Below, piece after piece: positions 5,657 through 9,271 of a stretch of 9,271 nt of DNA (positions are counted from its first letter, which is position 1; every line of letters starts with the position of its first letter). Source of the stretch: an uncultured Bacilli bacterium (GTDB taxonomy: Bacteria > Bacillota_I > Bacilli_A > RF39 > UBA660); the NCBI GenBank assembly GCA_934101235.1, contig CAKORH010000027.1, forward strand, positions 1-9,271, written 5' to 3'. The position numbers and the translations under genes were made by a program. Under the pieces are notes generated by a model. It saw only the letters and a list, made by a program, of their open reading frames with translations. It did not search any database and was not told the DNA's origin.

Positions 5657-5950
5657 ATGAAAGAAATGCAAAAATCTATTTGGCAAAATAAAATAGATAA
5701 AGGGTTTAATACTACTAATGTAGAAAAAGAATTTTGTTTACTTTATGGTGAAGTAAGTGAAGCATATGATGCTTATAGAAAAAAGAAAGATGATTTAGGT
5801 AGTGAACTTGCTGATATAGCAATATATTTAATGGGTTTATCTGAAATGTTAGGTTTTGATTTAGAAGATGAAATAAAGAAAAAACATGAAAAAAATGTAA
5901 AGAGAGTATATAAAACTATTGATGGTGTAACTACTAGAGTTAGTGATTAA
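5657..5950 (+). CDS. MazG-like nucleotide pyrophosphohydrolase
   Basis: 97 residues, a single small all-alpha MazG/NTP-PPase domain. The metal-binding motif ExxE-(12 to 28)-ExxD is present: E32-V-S-E35 in YGEVSEAY and E50-L-A-D53 in SELADIAIYL, 14 residues apart. Such enzymes hydrolyse (d)NTPs to the monophosphate and pyrophosphate, often removing non-canonical or damaged nucleotides; the substrate here cannot be assigned. The charged helix KKKHEKNVKRVY (74-85) is the usual MazG end. ATG 5657 follows GGGAGTGATG. The gene lies downstream of trpS with a possible promoter of its own and ends at a strong terminator. I see no toxin partner next to it. Confidence 0.88.
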   Translation: MKEMQKSIWQNKIDKGFNTTNVEKEFCLLYGEVSEAYDAYRKKKDDLGSELADIAIYLMGLSEMLGFDLEDEIKKKHEKNVKRVYKTIDGVTTRVSD

Positions 5951-5979
5951 AAAGACATTAGAAATTCTAATGCCTTTTT
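5949..5979. terminator. Bidirectional terminator between the MazG-like and HTH genes
   Basis: AAAAAGACATTAGA (5949-5962), loop AAT, TCTAATGCCTTTTT (5966-5979): 14 positions with a single A-C mismatch and T-runs on both strands. It serves both convergent genes; their stop codons touch or overlap its arms. Confidence 0.85.
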
Positions 5980-7660
5980 AAATTAGTGGGTTAAAATTAT
6001 TTATTGCATCTATTAGTTTAGGATGTCTTATAACAAAATGTATTATTGGATCATTACCTTTAGATATAATTACATAATTATTTAATACACTTGTAACATT
6101 TATATTTTTAAATGTACGGTTATTATTATTTATAATTTTATAATTTTTATTATTTTTAGAATAATTTATAGTATCATTATAATGATTTATATATTCTTCA
6201 TATGTATATTTAATATGTTTATTATAAAAAATATTTTCTAAAGATAAATATATGTTTTCTTTTTTTAAATCATCATTATTTAAATTATATATAGTATCAG
6301 TTATGGTATTTGTTTTTAAAATATTTTTTATATTATTAAGTTCAGTATTTTTATATTCTAATATTTTATTTATATCTTCATCATTTATATTATTTCTTTT
6401 TAATATTTTAATTAATAGAGTATCATTTATTGTAAATAATGGTAGAGAAGATAATATTCTTTTTCTATCTTTTTTTATGTTGTTATCTTTATTTAAGAAT
6501 GTATTATAATCATTAATATTTTCTTCTTTATATATGTCCATTAAAGAATTAGATTTATTTAATAATAGTCTTGCTTTTTCTTTATAATATTCTAATTCTT
6601 TTTTGTTGTTAGTTAAATAATATTTTCCTTTATTATGATTATTTTTTATACATTCTCCTGTTAGTGCACATGAAGATGATACATAGTTTAAGTGATAATA
6701 TATAGTATTTTTTAAATCTTTAAAATAATATGGAGATACTTGACCAGTCATATATATTGGTATCCAACTAATTAAACCTAACATCATTTCATTATATGGT
6801 CTATCTAAATTATGTATTATATTTAAATGTAGTCCCTTTTTTAAACTAAGTGCTATACCAAACATCCATTTTTTACCGAATTCTAAGTCTTTAGCCATAT
6901 CTTCCATAGGCATATCACTACACATAAATATATCTCCATTACTTTTAGATAAAACAGTTCCTTTAAAAAAATCTAATTCTCCTTTTTTCATTTCTTCTAT
7001 ACCATAATAGTTTTTAGTTTTTATTATATAGAAGGGAATATTTGGTACTTTTAATTCATCAAATTTAATAGATTTAATATAATCATTTAAATCAAATGTA
7101 TCTAATACTTTTAAAAAATTATTAGTTTCTTTTTCTTCATCTATTTTATTACTTAATATCCATTCTTTTATATTGTCTATAGTTATGTCATTATTTAATA
7201 ATTTTTTTAAAGTAGAATTATATTTATCATTATTACATTTTTTATATATAAAGTTAGATAATGAATTTATAAATTCATGTTTATTAGATGGTATTCTATT
7301 ACCTGTTTTTATTTTAGATAAATATGATGCATCATAATTTAAATAATTAGATAATTCTTTAGCATTTATATTAAATGTATCAATTAATATATTTAAATTA
7401 TTTTTTATTATTTCAAAATCTAATTCATTATTACTTAATACATTATTAAATTCATTAAATATATCTTCTTCTTTATATTTATTATTAGATAGTGTAGATA
7501 GAGAAGAACTTAATATTTTTAATGTTTCTTTATTAGGTATTCTTGATGCATTTCTATATCTACTTATAATAGATTCAGATAAATTAGATTTTTGTGCTAG
7601 TTCTTTAGATGTACATTTTATTAATTCTATATATTTATTTAAGATATCATTAAACTCCAT
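5978..7660 (-). CDS. Large regulator with two XRE-type HTH domains and a conserved effector region
   Basis: 560 residues from ATG 7660, which follows AAAGGTGAG; a GTG at 7669 lies inside that site and is unlikely. Two helix-turn-helix domains stand in tandem: residues about 5-57 (TSKELAQKSNLSESIISRYRN) and 88-137 (INAKELSNYLNYDASYLSKIK). Residues about 205-380 form a better conserved block with HNLDRP (283-288), WIPIYMTGQ, and SPYYFKDLK followed by SSCALTGECI (309-338), then GKYYLT. I recall this arrangement from large XRE-like proteins of gut Firmicutes, but know no ligand for it. Residues 380-540 are low-complexity Asn/Lys. No membrane segment, so cytoplasmic. It is divergent from the zinc-ribbon/PrsW operon, and a 31-bp dyad lies between them, so control of both units is plausible. 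Confidence 0.8.
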   Translation of the reverse strand: MEFNDILNKYIELIKCTSKELAQKSNLSESIISRYRNASRIPNKETLKILSSSLSTLSNNKYKEEDIFNEFNNVLSNNELDFEIIKNNLNILIDTFNINAKELSNYLNYDASYLSKIKTGNRIPSNKHEFINSLSNFIYKKCNNDKYNSTLKKLLNNDITIDNIKEWILSNKIDEEKETNNFLKVLDTFDLNDYIKSIKFDELKVPNIPFYIIKTKNYYGIEEMKKGELDFFKGTVLSKSNGDIFMCSDMPMEDMAKDLEFGKKWMFGIALSLKKGLHLNIIHNLDRPYNEMMLGLISWIPIYMTGQVSPYYFKDLKNTIYYHLNYVSSSCALTGECIKNNHNKGKYYLTNNKKELEYYKEKARLLLNKSNSLMDIYKEENINDYNTFLNKDNNIKKDRKRILSSLPLFTINDTLLIKILKRNNINDEDINKILEYKNTELNNIKNILKTNTITDTIYNLNNDDLKKENIYLSLENIFYNKHIKYTYEEYINHYNDTINYSKNNKNYKIINNNNRTFKNINVTSVLNNYVIISKGNDPIIHFVIRHPKLIDAINNFNPLI

Positions 7661-7709
7661 AATTCTCACCTTTATTTATAATAACATATATATTATTATT
7701 TTAAATAAA

Positions 7710-7740
7710 TTTACTTAATAGTCATTGACTTTTTTGTAAA
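7710..7740. promoter_or_regulatory. 31-bp dyad, candidate operator of the two-HTH regulator
   Basis: TTTAC-N5-AGTCA-T-TGACT-N5-GTAAA, centred on 7725. All ten positions in the two outer and two inner half-sites pair, and two of the five spacer positions also match. The two nested half-site pairs suit a dimer with two HTH domains per subunit. It lies about 50 bases upstream of the regulator start and about 105 upstream of the zinc-ribbon gene. Confidence 0.5.
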
Positions 7741-7753
7741 CTATCTTTTAAAT
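7725..7753 (+). promoter_or_regulatory. Possible promoter of the zinc-ribbon/PrsW operon
   Basis: TTGACT (7725-7730, five of six consensus bases), 17 bases, TTAAAT (7748-7753, four of six). The -35 lies inside the 31-bp dyad, so a bound regulator would block or touch the polymerase. Another TATAAT at 7764-7769 has no -35 at proper distance. The rest of 7671-7845 is AT-rich leader without other structure that I can support. Confidence 0.4.
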
Positions 7754-7845
7754 TAGTTGCTATTATAATATACTTTATTTAGTAATGCAATAGTATGTTA
7801 TAAGAATTTTATATTATACTATATATTAAATAGGAGTGTGGTTAT

Positions 7846-8586
7846 ATGGCATTAATAAAATGTCCGGAATGTAAAAATAACATAAGTGATAAAGCAGAAA
7901 AATGTCCTAAGTGTGGTTATGAATTAAGTGGGAATAATAATAGTGAGAGTAAAAAAATAAAGGGTAAAATAGATTATAAATATGTATTAATTGGTTTATT
8001 AATTTTGGTAGTTGGTTTTTATATGTTAAATCAAAGAAATAATAATACAAATACTGGTACTGGTGGTAATGGGGATAATCCTACTACTAATCCATCTAAT
8101 CCAACTACTCCAGTAGAGACTACACCTGGAACATATAGTGGTTATGTTGTATATAATGATACTAATTTAGGAGTTAGTTATGAAATACCTAGTGGTTATA
8201 AAACTTTTATTGATACTGGCAAATTAACTTATGTTGGTAAAAATATAGATGATCAAGGTGCTTCATTTCCATATATAATATTATGTTGGGATGAGAGTTA
8301 TAATAATCCTACTCAATATTTGAATGCTTTTACTAACGAATTAAGAAAAAGTTATAATGATGTTACTATTACTATAGATATGCTTTCTGGTAATTTAGGT
8401 AGTTATTTAGTTTATGGTATTCAATATATGTATACATCAAGTGGACATGTAGTAGTAGATAATAGATATGTAACTGTTATTAATAATAAGATATTTATGA
8501 TAGGTACTAGGGAAGAGAATACTAATAGTAAAGAAATAAATGATATAGTAAATGTTATGTTTAATACATTAAAGGGAGGTAAATAA
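7846..8586 (+). CDS. Zinc-ribbon single-pass membrane protein with extracytoplasmic domain
   Basis: 246 residues. An N-terminal zinc ribbon has Cys6/Cys9 and Cys20/Cys23 (CPEC...CPKCG). A basic stretch (KKIKGK, 36-41) precedes one membrane helix at about 46-61 (YVLIGLLILVVGFYML), so the ribbon is cytoplasmic and the rest outside. Residues 64-95 are a flexible Asn/Thr/Gly/Pro linker. Residues 98-246 form a mixed alpha/beta domain whose start (NLGVSYEIPSGYKTF) resembles PsbP/Mog1-type folds; that assignment is tentative. The start is set by AGGAG (7832-7836). The gene overlaps the PrsW-family gene by one base (TAATG), so both are made together. The topology is that of a membrane anti-sigma factor such as RsiW, but no anti-sigma sequence is recognisable. 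A substrate or partner of the protease is inferred. Confidence 0.82.
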   Translation: MALIKCPECKNNISDKAEKCPKCGYELSGNNNSESKKIKGKIDYKYVLIGLLILVVGFYMLNQRNNNTNTGTGGNGDNPTTNPSNPTTPVETTPGTYSGYVVYNDTNLGVSYEIPSGYKTFIDTGKLTYVGKNIDDQGASFPYIILCWDESYNNPTQYLNAFTNELRKSYNDVTITIDMLSGNLGSYLVYGIQYMYTSSGHVVVDNRYVTVINNKIFMIGTREENTNSKEINDIVNVMFNTLKGGK

Positions 8587-9271
8587 TGGCTTTAATAAAA
8601 TGTAAGGAATGTGGAGAAAGTATTTCAAGTAATGCTAAAACTTGTCCTCATTGTGGTTTTAAAAATGATGTTAAGATTTGTCCAGAATGTGGTAAGAAAG
8701 TAAAAGATAGTGATATTAATTGTCCTAGTTGTGGATATCCTTTACAAAAAAAGAATGCTACTAATGTAGTAGCTGAAAATTTAGATAAAATAACTGGTGC
8801 TAAATCAGAAAGTTATGTAACTTTTAAAGATTTATTTAAAAATACATTTAAGAAACATACTGAAAAAGATTTAGATGATGTGTTTGTATGTGGTAGTGAT
8901 GCTACTACTCCAGATGTAAAAGATATTAATCCTAAAAATGCTAGTGCATGGGTATATTTAAAGATATTTATATTTTTCTTGATTGCTTATGTTGCACTTC
9001 GCATTGGATATATAAATTATGGAAATGAAAATTCTTTACCTGGTTTGGTGGTACTTGGTGCATTTGCTATGCCAGTAACAGTATTAATATTTTTCTTTGA
9101 AATTAATGTATTTAAAAATATACCATTTTATAAAGTTTTAAAATATTTTATATTAGGCGGAGCATTAAGTTTAATACTTGCATTATTATTCTTCTCACTT
9201 GATATTAATACAGATATAAGTACTTATAATGGAGCTTTAATGGTTGGATTAATTGAGGAAATACCGAAAGC
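8586..9271 (+). CDS. Zinc-ribbon PrsW-family intramembrane protease (3' end outside the window)
   Basis: 228 codons are visible, open to the window end. Two zinc ribbons come first: Cys6/9/20/23 and Cys32/35/46/49. After a polar linker there are membrane helices at about 121-139, 152-171 and 184-204, and a fourth begins near 215. The visible sequence stops at GLIEEIPK (221-228), which fits EExxK, the first catalytic motif of PrsW proteases; the later motifs (FxxxE, HxxxD) would lie beyond the window. PrsW of Bacillus cleaves the anti-sigma factor RsiW. ATG 8586 overlaps the preceding stop and has its own GGGAGG (8574-8579). The first ribbon starts MALIKC like the upstream protein, pointing to a shared origin or shared partner. 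The family call rests on one motif plus topology. Confidence 0.8.
   Translation, partial: MALIKCKECGESISSNAKTCPHCGFKNDVKICPECGKKVKDSDINCPSCGYPLQKKNATNVVAENLDKITGAKSESYVTFKDLFKNTFKKHTEKDLDDVFVCGSDATTPDVKDINPKNASAWVYLKIFIFFLIAYVALRIGYINYGNENSLPGLVVLGAFAMPVTVLIFFFEINVFKNIPFYKVLKYFILGGALSLILALLFFSLDINTDISTYNGALMVGLIEEIPK

Noticed and set aside
5657..5950. MazG-like protein as antitoxin or phage-defence component
   Set aside because: No toxin or defence partner adjoins it; it lies between trpS and a terminator, fitting a nucleotide-cleaning role.
6252..6509. Plus-strand 85-codon open frame of Phe/Ser/Leu-rich sequence
   Set aside because: It is the antisense shadow of the Asn/Lys-rich part of the HTH regulator gene and has no ribosome binding site.
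7661..7669. GTG start adding three residues to the HTH regulator
   Set aside because: The GTG lies in the GGTGAG ribosome binding site of the ATG at 7660.
1..9271. Mycoplasma-type code with TGA as Trp
   Set aside because: All Trp positions, including conserved ones in DUF11, ASCH and DUF4186, use TGG, and no gene needs TGA read-through.

Overview
The window is very AT-rich (well under 30% GC by eye), has dense Shine-Dalgarno sites of the AGGAGG type, T-box control of a tRNA synthetase gene, a WxL-like surface domain and a PrsW-type protease. Together these point to a low-GC Gram-positive (Firmicutes/Bacillota-type) bacterium. Trp is always TGG, no TGA occurs inside any gene of expected length, and all visible stops are TAA or TAG, so the standard code fits. 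No transposase, integrase, tRNA, rRNA or CRISPR array is visible.

Left third (1-3427): the 3' part of an unrecognised gene ends at an AT-rich terminator. Three genes for surface-type beta proteins follow: a stand-alone DUF11 domain protein, a 617-residue beta-helix (pectate-lyase-like adhesive) protein with a degenerate WxL-like C-terminus, and on the opposite strand a second DUF11 paralogue about half identical to the first. None has a signal peptide or wall anchor. All three share a CATAAAAT element 16-19 bases before the start codon.

Middle (3512-5979): an ASCH-domain gene overlaps a DUF4186 gene. A full-consensus promoter (TTGACA, 17 bp, TATAAT) at the end of the DUF4186 gene starts a T-box leader. 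Its specifier codon is UGG and its acceptor-pairing bases UGGC match a tRNA-Trp with discriminator G73. After the leader terminator comes an 18-codon ORF with an ideal ribosome binding site and one Trp codon, whose stop overlaps the Shine-Dalgarno of trpS. A small MazG-like pyrophosphohydrolase gene ends the group at a bidirectional terminator.

Right third (5978-9271): a 560-residue regulator with two XRE-type HTH domains faces away from a two-gene operon. The first operon gene encodes a zinc-ribbon, single-pass membrane protein with a large outer domain. The second, cut by the window end, encodes a zinc-ribbon PrsW-family membrane protease. A 31-bp dyad lies in the divergent promoter region. 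By analogy with RsiW/PrsW, these genes could form a signalling module based on membrane proteolysis; that is inference.

The most interesting regions are the unsignalled beta-protein cluster with its sporulation-like promoter motif, the trpS leader with an extra leader ORF, and the HTH/dyad/PrsW locus.
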